Positions 28,479-37,258 of a DNA stretch of 64,000 nt are shown here, one piece after another. The notes beneath the pieces were generated by a model, which did not search any database, was not told the DNA's origin, and saw nothing but the letters and a program-made list of their open reading frames with translations. This DNA is from Mycobacteriaceae bacterium (lineage in GTDB: Bacteria; Actinomycetota; Actinomycetes; Mycobacteriales; Mycobacteriaceae), in contig JAPOKC010000015.1 of NCBI GenBank assembly GCA_029977845.1, positions 1 to 64,000 of the forward strand, in the 5' to 3' direction. The position numbers and the translations under genes are program-made. The number at the start of each line of letters is the position of its first letter. The stretch's first letter is position 1.

Positions 28479-30137
28479 ATGGCCATCACACTGCCCGAGC
28501 GGCCCCGCCTGGCCAACGACACCGAGCGCAGGGTGCTCACGTTGCTTCAGGAGCAACTCGCCGACGACGACCTGATCGTCGCCGGCCAGCGTGTCACCGA
28601 TCACCAGAAGGACCACGAGATCGACTTCGTCGTCGCCATCCGCGGCGCAGGGATCGTCTGTCTCGAGGTCAAGGGCGGCCAGATCACCCACGACGGCAAC
28701 CAGTGGGTGCAGACCAGCCGCAGTGGGCATGTGAAGACCATCGAGCCCGTCCAGCAGGTCAGGCAGGCCCGCTACGCGCTGCGTGACTTCATCGAGTCCG
28801 ACCCGCGCTGGACACAAAGCCGTCCGCGATGGAACCACGTTGTGGTGTTTCCGAACACTGAATTCGACCAAGGCTTTGCGCTTCCCGAGTGCCCGCGCTG
28901 GATGGTGATCGATCGCAACGACGTCAACCGGATCGGTGAGAAGTTGCGCGAGGTCGCTTTGTCCCAGCGCACCGATCTGCCGCTGCTCTCCGACATCGCC
29001 GTCGAACAATTCCAGACCGCGCTCAGTGGCCGTGGACTGCCGCAGCGCGATGTCGTCGCGCGCGCCCTGGAACATGAGGACGCCGCTGACGTTCTCACCC
29101 AGCAGCAGGCCGTGATCCTCTCGGCGATCCAACTGCTGCCCCGGGTGGAGATCCGCGGCGGCGCCGGCAGTGGCAAGACGTTCATGGCCGTCGAGCAGGC
29201 CCGACGGCTGGCGGACAGGGGGCAGCGGGTCGCGTTGATCTGCTACTCCCACGGCTTGGCCTCCTACCTGCGCCGTATCACCGGAGACTGGTCGCGACGC
29301 AAGCAGCCCGGTTACGTCGGGGAGTTCCACAGCCTCGGAATCCAGTGGGGCGCTCCGCAGGGCCCCAACGAGAACGACCGCACCAAGGAGACTTCGCAGT
29401 TCTTCGAACATGACCTGCCGGCTGCGATGAAGGAACTCGCCGCCAACCTGCCCGACGGTCAGCGTTTCGATTCCATCGTCATCGACGAGGCACAGGACTT
29501 CGCCGACAGCTGGTGGGATCCGGTGCTGGCGGCCCTGCGCGACCCGGAAGCCGGCGGGCTGTACGTGTTCATCGACGAGGGGCAGCGGGTGTTCGACCGC
29601 CAGGGCACTCCCGGTGTTCCGTTGGTGCCGCTGATCCTCGATCAGAACATCCGCAACACGCGCCAGATCGCAACTGCCTTCCAGCCCTTGGTCGACCACC
29701 CGATGCGGTTCCTCGGCGGTGACGGACCCGATGTCCGGTTCGTGCCGTGCCCCACCGACGACGCGCTGGGCTTCGGCGACGATCAGGTCGAGGTCCTGCT
29801 CGAGGAAGGCTGGCGGCCAGAGGATGTGGCCCTGCTGACCACCGGCAGTCGGCACCCGGAGCAGATCGCGCGCCAGGAACTCGGCACCGGGGCCTACTGG
29901 GACAGCTTCTGGGACGCCGAGCAGGTGTTCTACGGACATGTGCTCGGTTTCAAAGGTCTGGAGCGCCGAGCGATCGTGCTCGTGGTCAACGACAAGACCG
30001 CCTTCGAGCGGGCCCGGGAACGGTTGTACGTCGGACTGTCGAGGGCCCGCGATCAACTCATCGTGTGCGGTGACCCCGATTTCGTCCGTGAGTACGGTGG
30101 AGCCGATCTGGCCCGGCGACTGGGCATCCCCGAATGA
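28479..30137 (+). CDS. NERD nuclease-domain / UvrD-like helicase fusion
   Basis: This 552-residue protein has an N-terminal NERD domain (about residues 10-130) with HEIDFVVAIRG and IVCLEVKGGQI, giving the D...ExK nuclease-like pattern. A superfamily 1 helicase core follows: Walker A GGAGSGKT at about 227-234, Walker B VIDEAQDF with Asp336, and C-terminal RLYVGLSRARDQLIVCG (motif VI). It probably acts on DNA or RNA ends; the biological role is unknown, and NERD helicases occur both as housekeeping and as defence-linked proteins. ATG 28479 is preceded by GGGGGAGGA. Confidence 0.85.
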   Translation: MAITLPERPRLANDTERRVLTLLQEQLADDDLIVAGQRVTDHQKDHEIDFVVAIRGAGIVCLEVKGGQITHDGNQWVQTSRSGHVKTIEPVQQVRQARYALRDFIESDPRWTQSRPRWNHVVVFPNTEFDQGFALPECPRWMVIDRNDVNRIGEKLREVALSQRTDLPLLSDIAVEQFQTALSGRGLPQRDVVARALEHEDAADVLTQQQAVILSAIQLLPRVEIRGGAGSGKTFMAVEQARRLADRGQRVALICYSHGLASYLRRITGDWSRRKQPGYVGEFHSLGIQWGAPQGPNENDRTKETSQFFEHDLPAAMKELAANLPDGQRFDSIVIDEAQDFADSWWDPVLAALRDPEAGGLYVFIDEGQRVFDRQGTPGVPLVPLILDQNIRNTRQIATAFQPLVDHPMRFLGGDGPDVRFVPCPTDDALGFGDDQVEVLLEEGWRPEDVALLTTGSRHPEQIARQELGTGAYWDSFWDAEQVFYGHVLGFKGLERRAIVLVVNDKTAFERARERLYVGLSRARDQLIVCGDPDFVREYGGADLARRLGIPE

Positions 30138-30296
30138 TTACTGCTCGCCCGCCTGCTCGTCGGCACGTCTGAGCCAGACCTCGCGGTCATCGGGTTCGAG
30201 GTTGTGCCACAACGCACCCAACAACTCGGGGTTCGTCACCCCGGTCCACTCGCCGAAGAGTCTTCGGGCCGCCCAGACCCGCCGGCCTTCCGTCAT
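30138..30296 (-). CDS. Small hypothetical protein (52 aa)
   Basis: This is a 52-residue ORF starting at ATG 30296 with a strong GGAGGGGAAGGGG ribosome stretch just upstream. The protein begins MTEGRRVWAARRLFGEWTGV, contains NPELLGALW, and ends WLRRADEQAGEQ. It is Trp-rich and charged with no signal peptide. It abuts the stop of the helicase gene on the other strand. I do not recognise a family, but coding character and ribosome site support it. Confidence 0.55.
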   Translation of the reverse strand: MTEGRRVWAARRLFGEWTGVTNPELLGALWHNLEPDDREVWLRRADEQAGEQ

Positions 30297-30355
30297 CGGT
30301 GATCCCCTTCCCCTCCAGTCCGAGTTTATCGAGGGGTACCGACAACTTCGGCGGT

Positions 30356-31693
30356 TCAGCGGGCCGCGGTGCCCTCGGCACGAGAAGCGCTGCGGCGCTT
30401 GCCCGGCCGCGGCCCGGACGGTTGCGCCGCGTTCGGGCCGCGCCGGCGTTGCCCTCCGCCACCGCCGGAACGGCGAGGCTGAGGGTTGCGCGCGACGACG
30501 ACCGGTTTGGGCGCCGGCGCCTGATACGGCGCGACCTCGCCGACGAGATCGAGGACCTCGGCGGAATCGGCGTTCACATCCTGCGGCGCGGCTTTGATAC
30601 CGGCCTTGCGCAGCAGGGCCTGGGTCTCCTTGCGCTGTTCGGGAAGCACCACGGTGACCACGTCACCGGAACGGCCGGCCCGAGCGGTACGCCCGGAGCG
30701 GTGCAGATAAGCCTTGTGCTCGGCCGGCGGATCACAGTGCACCACCAGTTCGACGTCATCGACGTGAACCCCGCGGGCGGCGATGTCGGTGGCCACCAGG
30801 ACACGGGCCTCTCCGGTGCTGAACGCAGCCAGGTTGCGGTCGCGGGCCGGCTGGGAGAGGTTGCCGTGCAGATCCACCGAGGGGATGCCCGCCTCGGTGA
30901 GTTGCTTGGCCAGCTTGCGCGCCTGATGTTTGGTGCGCAGGAACAGGATTCGCCGCCCGGTTCCCGAAGCCAGGGTGTGGACCAGCTTGCGCTTGGCCTC
31001 GGCGCCGGAGACGTGGAATACGTGGTGGGTCATCGCCGCGACGGGGGAGTTACCGCTGTCCACCGAATGCGACACCTCATCGCGCAGGAAGCGGTTGACG
31101 AGCTTGTCGACGCCGTTGTCCAGGGTGGCAGAGAACAACAACCGCTGGCCGCCGGCCGGGGTGGCGGCCAGGATCCGGGTGACGCCGGGGAGGAAACCGA
31201 GGTCTGCCATGTGATCGGCCTCGTCGATCACGGTGATCTCGACCGAGTCCAGGCTGATGAGCTTTTGGCGCATCAGGTCTTCGAGCCGCCCCGGGCAGGC
31301 GACGACGATGTCGACGCCGGCCTTCAACGCTCGCTCCTGACGGGCCTGAGGCACGCCGCCGAAGATGGTGGTGACGGTCAGTCCGTAGGCCTGCGCCAGT
31401 GGGGCGACCGTCGCGGTGATCTGGGTGGCCAGTTCGCGGGTGGGTGCGAGCACCAGACCGGCCGGACGGCCAGGAACACGCTTGTGAGCAGCCAGGCGGG
31501 CCACCAACGGGATGGCGAACGCCAGGGTCTTCCCGCTGCCGGTCTTGCCCCGGCCAAGCACGTCGCGGCCGGCCAGGGTGTCGGGCAGGGTCTGAACCTG
31601 AATCGGGAACGGGTGGGTGAGGCCGTCGGCGATCAGCGCCTGCACCAGCGGTGTCGGCACGCCGAGATCGGCGAAGGTGGTTTCGGTGGTCAT
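30356..31693 (-). CDS. DEAD-box RNA helicase (RhlE-like)
   Basis: This 445-residue ATP-dependent RNA helicase has a Q motif in THPFPIQ, Walker A GKTGSGKT at 49-56, PTREL at 84-88, DEAD at 157-160, LFSAT, and HRSGRTARAG (motif VI). The C-terminal 60 residues are basic and disordered ([13 protein letters not shown]), likely binding RNA. It probably acts in ribosome assembly or mRNA turnover, including at low temperature. A palindrome covering the ribosome site lies upstream. Confidence 0.92.
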   Translation of the reverse strand: MTTETTFADLGVPTPLVQALIADGLTHPFPIQVQTLPDTLAGRDVLGRGKTGSGKTLAFAIPLVARLAAHKRVPGRPAGLVLAPTRELATQITATVAPLAQAYGLTVTTIFGGVPQARQERALKAGVDIVVACPGRLEDLMRQKLISLDSVEITVIDEADHMADLGFLPGVTRILAATPAGGQRLLFSATLDNGVDKLVNRFLRDEVSHSVDSGNSPVAAMTHHVFHVSGAEAKRKLVHTLASGTGRRILFLRTKHQARKLAKQLTEAGIPSVDLHGNLSQPARDRNLAAFSTGEARVLVATDIAARGVHVDDVELVVHCDPPAEHKAYLHRSGRTARAGRSGDVVTVVLPEQRKETQALLRKAGIKAAPQDVNADSAEVLDLVGEVAPYQAPAPKPVVVARNPQPRRSGGGGGQRRRGPNAAQPSGPRPGKRRSASRAEGTAAR

Positions 31694-31700
31694 GATTTGT

Positions 31701-31715
31701 ATGCCTTTCAGGCAT
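31701..31715 (-). promoter_or_regulatory. Palindrome enclosing the ribosome site of the DEAD-box helicase
   Basis: ATGCCTTTCAGGCAT is a perfect 6-bp inverted repeat with a 3-base loop. On the gene's strand the AAAGG-type ribosome site lies in the loop and 3' stem, 7 bases before the ATG at 31693. Folding would hide the ribosome site. Confidence 0.5.
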
Positions 31716-32073
31716 CGGGCGTGCGCATCGGCACTGTGGTGGCGAGATTGCCGGGGGGCAAAATCTTTTCGCCGCGAGACAAGGGGTGCAGGTCTGCTGC
31801 ACTGATCACTCGAACTGGCCCAACCCGCAGTACGGGGCCGTTGGCCGGTGGACTGAATGTTCCACGACGTGCGGGTGGCGAATCGCCTCCCGCGTTCTCA
31901 CAAGGATAACAGCCTCCGCCGCCGTGCCCTGATCCCGGGGCACCTGGCCCGGGTTTGCTGTTTCCGGCACCGCAGGGACCGGATCCGGAGTTCGGGCCAG
32001 CCCGGGGTTGTGGCTATGATTTTCAATGTCAACGCTGACGACTGACGCATCGACAACCTACCTGGAGTACGTC
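31716..32073. other. Divergent non-coding interval between DEAD-box helicase and L,D-transpeptidase genes
   Basis: About 360 bases without a convincing gene. It should contain both divergent promoters and possibly a long helicase 5' leader. A + strand open frame runs from 31857 but lacks coding character. GGAG at 32064-32067 is the ribosome site of the transpeptidase. Confidence 0.4.
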
Positions 32074-33393
32074 GTGGCCCTCCTCCGCCCTGCCCGCACC
32101 ACGTGCGTTGCGGTGGTGGCTTTGCTGGCGGGGGTGTTGGTCAGCGATGTTGCGGGTCTGCCGGGTTGCGGGCCGTCGTGCAAGACCGCCACAGCGACCG
32201 CTGCCGCAACCTCCGCGATCCCGGCCGTGCCCCAGCCACCTCTGCTGGGTGTCTCACCGTTCGATCAGACCGAGGACGTCAATCCGCTCACACCGGTGAG
32301 CGCCACGGTGGTCGACGGCAAGATCCTCAGTGCCTCCCTTGTCGACGACTGGGGCAACGTCGTCAACGGGGAGGTCGCCCCGGATGGGCTCAGCTGGCAT
32401 CCGACCGAGAGGCTGCTCTTCTCCCGCAACTACACCCTCAAGGTCAGCGCCAAGGGCGACAGCGGCGCGCCGCTGAGCCGCACCAGCACCTTCTCCACCC
32501 TGGTCCCCAACAATTTCGCGCACCCCTATCTCGAGGTGCAAGGCGGATTCGCCATCCACGAGGATCAGCGGTACGGCATCGGCACGGTGATCGTCGCTCA
32601 TTTCGACGAGGCGATCACCGATAAGGCACTGGCCGAGAAGAACATGATCGTCAAGACCGATCCGCCGGTGCAGGGTTCCTGGTTCTGGGTCAGCGACGCC
32701 GTCGCGCACTGGCGCCCTGAGCACTACTACGCGCCGGGCACCCGGGTCAGCGTGAACATCAACACCTTCGGGCTCAAGCTCGGCGAGGGCCTCTACGGCC
32801 AAGCCGATGCGGCAGCCAACCTCACCATCGGTGATGCGCACGTGGCTATCGCCAACGATTTGACCAAGCAGGTCAGTGTCTTCGACAACGGCCAGCTGGT
32901 GCGCACCATGCCGACCTCGATGGGCCGCGGCGGCACCTCGTTTGTGGCCGGCAAGACCTTCTCGTGGTGGACTCCACCCGGTGTCTATGTGGTACTCGAC
33001 AAGGGCGAGGTCGTCACCATGGACTCCGCCACCTACGGCATTCCGGCCGGCACCGCTGACAGCTACAAGCGCAAGATCGGCTACGCCACCCGCATCAGCC
33101 TGGACGGAATCTATCTGCACCAGCTTGATGACACCGTGTGGGCGCAGGGCAACACCAACCTGTCACACGGCTGTCTGAACCTCAGCGGCGAGAACGCGAA
33201 GTGGTACTTCAACTTCGCTCAACCCGGCGACATCGTCGAGGTCCGCTACACCGGTGGTCCGCCGCTGTCCATCGCACAGGGCGGCGACTGGACGGTGCCG
33301 TGGGGCGACTGGCTCGGCGGAAGCGCGCTGACGCCGGGTCCGGTTCCGGTTCCCATGCCGACGAAGTCGGTCACGCCCGCGCCGGGTCCGTAG
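32074..33393 (+). CDS. L,D-transpeptidase with Ig-like domain and YkuD catalytic domain
   Basis: This is about 439 residues from GTG 32074 (GGAG ribosome site 6 bases upstream; the frame continues to 32026). The N-terminal export segment ends with LPGC, a possible though imperfect lipobox. Ig-like domains (about 50-260) precede a YkuD domain whose catalytic motif SHGCLNLS contains His365 and Cys367. The enzyme forms 3-3 crosslinks in peptidoglycan outside the membrane. Domain order and the WFWVSD...HWRPEHYYAPGT pattern resemble mycobacterial Ldt enzymes; closest resemblance from memory is LdtMt5 or LdtMt2, not decided here. It overlaps the convergent nuclease gene by 23 bases. Confidence 0.9.
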   Translation: MALLRPARTTCVAVVALLAGVLVSDVAGLPGCGPSCKTATATAAATSAIPAVPQPPLLGVSPFDQTEDVNPLTPVSATVVDGKILSASLVDDWGNVVNGEVAPDGLSWHPTERLLFSRNYTLKVSAKGDSGAPLSRTSTFSTLVPNNFAHPYLEVQGGFAIHEDQRYGIGTVIVAHFDEAITDKALAEKNMIVKTDPPVQGSWFWVSDAVAHWRPEHYYAPGTRVSVNINTFGLKLGEGLYGQADAAANLTIGDAHVAIANDLTKQVSVFDNGQLVRTMPTSMGRGGTSFVAGKTFSWWTPPGVYVVLDKGEVVTMDSATYGIPAGTADSYKRKIGYATRISLDGIYLHQLDDTVWAQGNTNLSHGCLNLSGENAKWYFNFAQPGDIVEVRYTGGPPLSIAQGGDWTVPWGDWLGGSALTPGPVPVPMPTKSVTPAPGP

Positions 33394-35110
33394 TTCTCCA
33401 GTTGCGCATACCGTCACGGACCGCCGCCGTCGCGGCGGTGTCGTCCTTGTTGTAGGACAGCAGCCACCGCTTGGCATCCTCGGCCTCCTGGGGATCACCG
33501 TTGTGGACTCTCGCGAGATACAACTGCGAGACGCTGCCACCGGGATCCTCGACATCCCAGCCGAAGCCGAATATCGGGGCCACCTTCTTCAACGAGGAGC
33601 CGTGTAGCGAGAAGAACGTGGTATCGAAAACCGTTCGCAGATCGATGAAAACCCCGTTCTGAGGGTGGATCAAATCACTGACCTCAGCCAGGCCCAGAAT
33701 GCTTTTCAGCTTGGCGATCTCATGATTCGACCAGTGGAACACCGCGATGTTCTGGCCGGCCGCGGCCGCCGCCTCCCGCTGCATGCGCAGCCATTCGACG
33801 AACCGCAACGCCAGCTCGCGTTCGGCGTCCGCGTCCAGCGGTTCCCACGCAATGAAATCGGTCAGGTACTCAGCGGTCGAATCGTCGGTACCCCGCCGGA
33901 TGCGGACACCCCACATGTACACCCGGTTGTCGACGTCATTCTCGATATCGAAGTCGATTTCGATGTCCGCCGACGGAACGACGATCGGCCCGCCGTCATA
34001 CGGTGCCAGCTGGATACCGTCGTCGATCATCTTCGCCCGCCGGACAAGTGTCGCGAGCTTCTTGCGCGCCTGTGCTCTGCTCTGGTTGCTGACCTCGGCG
34101 AAGTAGGCGTCGAAGAACTCCGGATCGTCGGGGTCGACCACGGCGAGCGCAGCAGTGCTGTCCACGCCGAGCCGGCGTAGAGCCAGGTATTCCCGCGCGT
34201 CGAGGCGGCCCTTGGTGATCGCCGTCGACGGGTCATCGGGATCCATCTGGGATTCGCACCACTGGTCGAACGGACACTTCTCGCACTCGCTCTGGCCGAT
34301 GGGCACGACCAGCGGCGCCGGATCATCAGGTCCGCCGGTGATCTGGAGTGCCGTTTGTGCCACTTTGACCCGGAAGGCGTGCTCGTGGTCGTAGCGGTCC
34401 AGCACCGACCGGCGCTTCCTGCCCTCGCTGCGCGAATAGGTGTCGTACAGCGGTTCCTCCAGAGCGTGCCAAACGAAGAGGATGTCGGGTTCATCGCCGG
34501 ATCCCAGTGCGGGGCGGCTGGTCCCGACGATCGCGGCCAGTGCCGGACCCGCGTGGTGGCCACAGGCCTCGAGCATCCGGGTGTAGTGCGCCAGCTGGAT
34601 GCCGTCGTTGAACCGATGATTGGAGTTCAGCGACCAGCCCCGGATCTCGACGTGATCGGCGGGTGCTTTCAGGGTCGAGACGACACCGGTCGCCCTCTTC
34701 GAATGTTGCAGAGTCGCGTGGTTCTTCACGTCGGCGGCGAGGTAGCCGTCCCCGACGCGGACCAGAATGTCCGGTTTGCCCTTTCGGCCACCGGCTGTGT
34801 CGTCGGGAAGCCAGCCGCCGAGTATCAGCGGCGTACCGGCCTCCATCGCCGCGACCGTCTGTGCCACCGCTTCGGCCTGGCGCAGCGTGGGTTCGATGCG
34901 CACCGAGTCCGGATGCAGACTGCGCAAACGGGCGAATACGGCGTCCTCGAACGCCTGCCCCTCGGCGAAACGGGCCAGTTCCTCGGGTGACCACTCCCGC
35001 GTCACCTTGTCGAGCAGGGGATGGAACTCGATCTGAGTGCGCACCGGACACTGCTTGGCGGCGTAGCCACCGAGCAGAACCGACCCCCGTGTCTGCTGCA
35101 TGGACTCCAT
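33371..35110 (-). CDS. RecB-family nuclease with Fe-S motif and RNase-H-like C-terminus (TM0106 type)
   Basis: This is 579 residues from ATG 35110 (ATG 35101 possible). A PDDEXK nuclease core is suggested by GKPDILVRVGDGYLAADVKN, with Asp and a D-x-K in place of E-x-K. An N-terminal Cys (KQCPVRTQ) and C-terminal CEKCPFDQWC give four cysteines arranged like the Fe-S staple of AddB/Cas4 nucleases. The C-terminal half has IEIDFDIEND, VFHWSNHEI and YNKDDTAATAAV, typical of the RNase_H_2-like exonuclease part of this family. It may process DNA in repair; no direct partner gene is adjacent. Confidence 0.8.
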   Translation of the reverse strand: MESMQQTRGSVLLGGYAAKQCPVRTQIEFHPLLDKVTREWSPEELARFAEGQAFEDAVFARLRSLHPDSVRIEPTLRQAEAVAQTVAAMEAGTPLILGGWLPDDTAGGRKGKPDILVRVGDGYLAADVKNHATLQHSKRATGVVSTLKAPADHVEIRGWSLNSNHRFNDGIQLAHYTRMLEACGHHAGPALAAIVGTSRPALGSGDEPDILFVWHALEEPLYDTYSRSEGRKRRSVLDRYDHEHAFRVKVAQTALQITGGPDDPAPLVVPIGQSECEKCPFDQWCESQMDPDDPSTAITKGRLDAREYLALRRLGVDSTAALAVVDPDDPEFFDAYFAEVSNQSRAQARKKLATLVRRAKMIDDGIQLAPYDGGPIVVPSADIEIDFDIENDVDNRVYMWGVRIRRGTDDSTAEYLTDFIAWEPLDADAERELALRFVEWLRMQREAAAAAGQNIAVFHWSNHEIAKLKSILGLAEVSDLIHPQNGVFIDLRTVFDTTFFSLHGSSLKKVAPIFGFGWDVEDPGGSVSQLYLARVHNGDPQEAEDAKRWLLSYNKDDTAATAAVRDGMRNWRTTDPARA

Positions 35111-35163
35111 TGTGTGGGTTGATGGCGACAAAATCACAACGGCCGCCTGCTTAGATAGCGCGC

Positions 35164-36072
35164 GTGGACATACTGCGCACACCGGACTCCCGGTTCCAAG
35201 GCCTGGAGGGTTACCCGTTCGAACCGCACTACAGCGATGTCGCCGCCCCGGGTGTGCCGCCGTTGCGCATGCACTACGTCGACGAAGGGCCGCGGGACGG
35301 GAAGCCGGTGGTACTGCTGCACGGCGAACCGACGTGGAGTTACCTGTATCGCACGATGATCGGGCCGCTGGCCGACGCCGGGCACCGGGTGCTGGCACCC
35401 GACCTGATCGGATTCGGGCGCTCGGATAAGCCGACCCGCTTCGAGGACTACACCTACCAGCGTCATGTCGACTGGACGACCTCCTGGCTGACTCAACTGG
35501 ATCTGCGCGACGTCACCGTCGTGGTGCAGGACTGGGGGTCGCTGATCGGGTTGCGGATGGCCGCCGAGAATCCCGAGCGCTTCTCAAAGCTGTTCATCGC
35601 CAACGGCTTTCTGCCCACCGCCGACCGGCCGACCCCGGCCGCGTTCACCATCTGGCACACCTTCGCCAAGTACACGCCGGTGTTCTCCGCGGGCTGGATC
35701 GTCGACCGTGGCACCGTGCGCAAAGTGCCGAAGAACGTCCGCGCCGGATACGACGCACCCTTCCCGGACAAGCGCTACCAGGCCGGGGCGCGGATCTTCC
35801 CGCAGCTGGTGCCCACCTCCCCGGACAACCCGGCGGTTCCGGCGAACCGTGCCGCGTGGGAGGTGCTGGGCCGCTGGGAAAAACCGGTGCTGTGTGTGTT
35901 CGGCCGCCGTGACCCCATTCTCGGCAAGGCCGACGGCCCTCTGATCCGCCACATCCCCGGCGCCAAGGACCAACCGCATGCCCGGATCAACGCGAGCCAC
36001 TTCGTTCAGGAGGACGCCGGACCGGAACTGGCCCGGCGGCTGCTGGATTGGGAAGCCGCACTGGGGGACTGA
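35164..36072 (+). CDS. dhmA: Haloalkane dehalogenase (DhmA type)
   Basis: This 302-residue alpha/beta hydrolase replaces a halide with hydroxide. The nucleophile Asp123 lies in [11 protein letters not shown] with Trp124 as halide ligand, the oxyanion region is [11 protein letters not shown], and the catalytic His279 is in NASHFVQED. The N-terminus [20 protein letters not shown] closely resembles M. tuberculosis Rv2296. GTG 35164 is the start. It is divergent from the nuclease gene with 53 bases between, and is followed by a SpoIIAA-like gene. The physiological substrate is unknown. Confidence 0.92.
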   Translation: MDILRTPDSRFQGLEGYPFEPHYSDVAAPGVPPLRMHYVDEGPRDGKPVVLLHGEPTWSYLYRTMIGPLADAGHRVLAPDLIGFGRSDKPTRFEDYTYQRHVDWTTSWLTQLDLRDVTVVVQDWGSLIGLRMAAENPERFSKLFIANGFLPTADRPTPAAFTIWHTFAKYTPVFSAGWIVDRGTVRKVPKNVRAGYDAPFPDKRYQAGARIFPQLVPTSPDNPAVPANRAAWEVLGRWEKPVLCVFGRRDPILGKADGPLIRHIPGAKDQPHARINASHFVQEDAGPELARRLLDWEAALGD

Positions 36073-36094
36073 GCACCGGGCCTACGATGGAATC

Positions 36095-36460
36095 ATGATC
36101 GAATTCAAACTCGACCCCAAGACCGCCATCCTCACGATCCATCCGCGATCAGCGCTGGAGAAGAACGACTTCGTCGAACTGGGGCAGGCCGTCGACCCGG
36201 AGATCGAGAAGCACGGCGACCTGGCCGGCCTCGTTCTCGATGCGTCGCACTTTCCGGGTTGGGACAGCTTCGGGGCGCTGGTGAGCCATCTGAAGTTCAT
36301 CCGTGACCATCACAAGCACGTCAAGAAGATCGCGGTGGTCACCGACTCCCCGATGGGTGATGCGGCCGAGCACATCACCTCACACTTCGTCTCCGCGGAG
36401 ATCAAGCACTTCCCGGCCGGCCAGACCGAGCAAGCCGAGGCCTGGATCGCGCAGGGCTGA
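36095..36460 (+). CDS. SpoIIAA-like (STAS-fold) protein
   Basis: This 121-residue cytoplasmic protein with start ATG 36095 lies 22 bases after dhmA. The pattern FKLDPKTAILTIHPRSALEK, LAGLVLDASHFPGW, FIRDHHKHVKKIAVVTD and ISHFVSAEIKHFP-like ending marks the SpoIIAA-like family. It is longer on charged residues than the relative at 25718, and also lacks a DSxG motif. It may be co-transcribed with dhmA. Function unknown. Confidence 0.78.
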   Translation: MIEFKLDPKTAILTIHPRSALEKNDFVELGQAVDPEIEKHGDLAGLVLDASHFPGWDSFGALVSHLKFIRDHHKHVKKIAVVTDSPMGDAAEHITSHFVSAEIKHFPAGQTEQAEAWIAQG

Positions 36461-36467
36461 TGCCGGC

Positions 36468-37166
36468 CTAGAGCCCGAACTCGCGCTCGATGGTGTCGAT
36501 GCCCACCCGCATCGCCTCGAGGGTTCCCTTGCGCGCCCTGATCTTGCAGGCGTGGTGTGCGCCGGCATCCAAGGTGGTGGCGAACTGGGTTGCGGATTCG
36601 ATGGCCCGCTCGACGACCACTTCCGGCATGTCGAGTTCGTCCACCCAGCCCGCCCGCAGGGCGGTCTCGCCGAAGAACGGCTTGGCCAGACCGACGGCCT
36701 GCTGATACGCCGAGCGGGTCAGGCGCAACTTCATCAATTCCAGTCCCGGGTAGGGCAGCACCATCCCGTTGATCACCTCGTTGGCCTGGAATACGTATGC
36801 CGGCGCGGCGATGCGGTGATCGGCGCCGCAGGTCAGGAATGCCCCCATCGCGATCGCCGGGCCGGTGCAGGCCGCCACCACGGGCTTGGCGAAGGACAGC
36901 AGCCGATAGGCGAGTTCGAAACCGCCCTTGAGCATGGCGATCGAGGCCTGCACGTCACCGGACTGGAACACCTTGAGGTCGAAACCGCCGCTGAACACCC
37001 GGTCGTTGCCGGTGATCACGACGGCGCCGGCGTTGTCGGCCTCCGCTCGGTCCAGTGCGGAGTTGATCGCGGTCTGCATGTCCACGCTCAGCACGTTGAC
37101 CTTGCCGTCGTCCATCCCGATCACCGCGACCTGGTCCTGTTTGCGGTAGCTGACCCGCTCACTCAT
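36468..37166 (-). CDS. echA3: Enoyl-CoA hydratase/isomerase family protein (EchA3 type)
   Basis: This 232-residue crotonase-fold protein has FSGGFDLKVF and CTGPAIAMGAFLTCGADHR, which form the CoA/oxyanion site, and ANEVINGMVLPYPGLELM as the second active-site region. The usual catalytic Glu pair is only partly evident, so hydratase activity is not certain. The N-terminus MSERVSYRKQDQVAVIGMDDGKVN matches Rv0632c. Its presence restarts synteny with M. tuberculosis after the accessory island. It is divergent from the exported metalloprotease gene. Confidence 0.87.
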   Translation of the reverse strand: MSERVSYRKQDQVAVIGMDDGKVNVLSVDMQTAINSALDRAEADNAGAVVITGNDRVFSGGFDLKVFQSGDVQASIAMLKGGFELAYRLLSFAKPVVAACTGPAIAMGAFLTCGADHRIAAPAYVFQANEVINGMVLPYPGLELMKLRLTRSAYQQAVGLAKPFFGETALRAGWVDELDMPEVVVERAIESATQFATTLDAGAHHACKIRARKGTLEAMRVGIDTIEREFGL

Positions 37167-37258
37167 CGCTGCTCCCTCACCTCAGTGTTTGCCGATGACG
37201 TTACCGAGGCGGGGTTAGCAAACTTCACTCACGCCGACCGTCCAGGTAGACTTTCGGG

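Noticed and set aside
32254..33120. Minus-strand frame opposite the L,D-transpeptidase
   Set aside because: His/Asp/Val-rich antisense composition, no domain; the YkuD gene on the + strand is complete.
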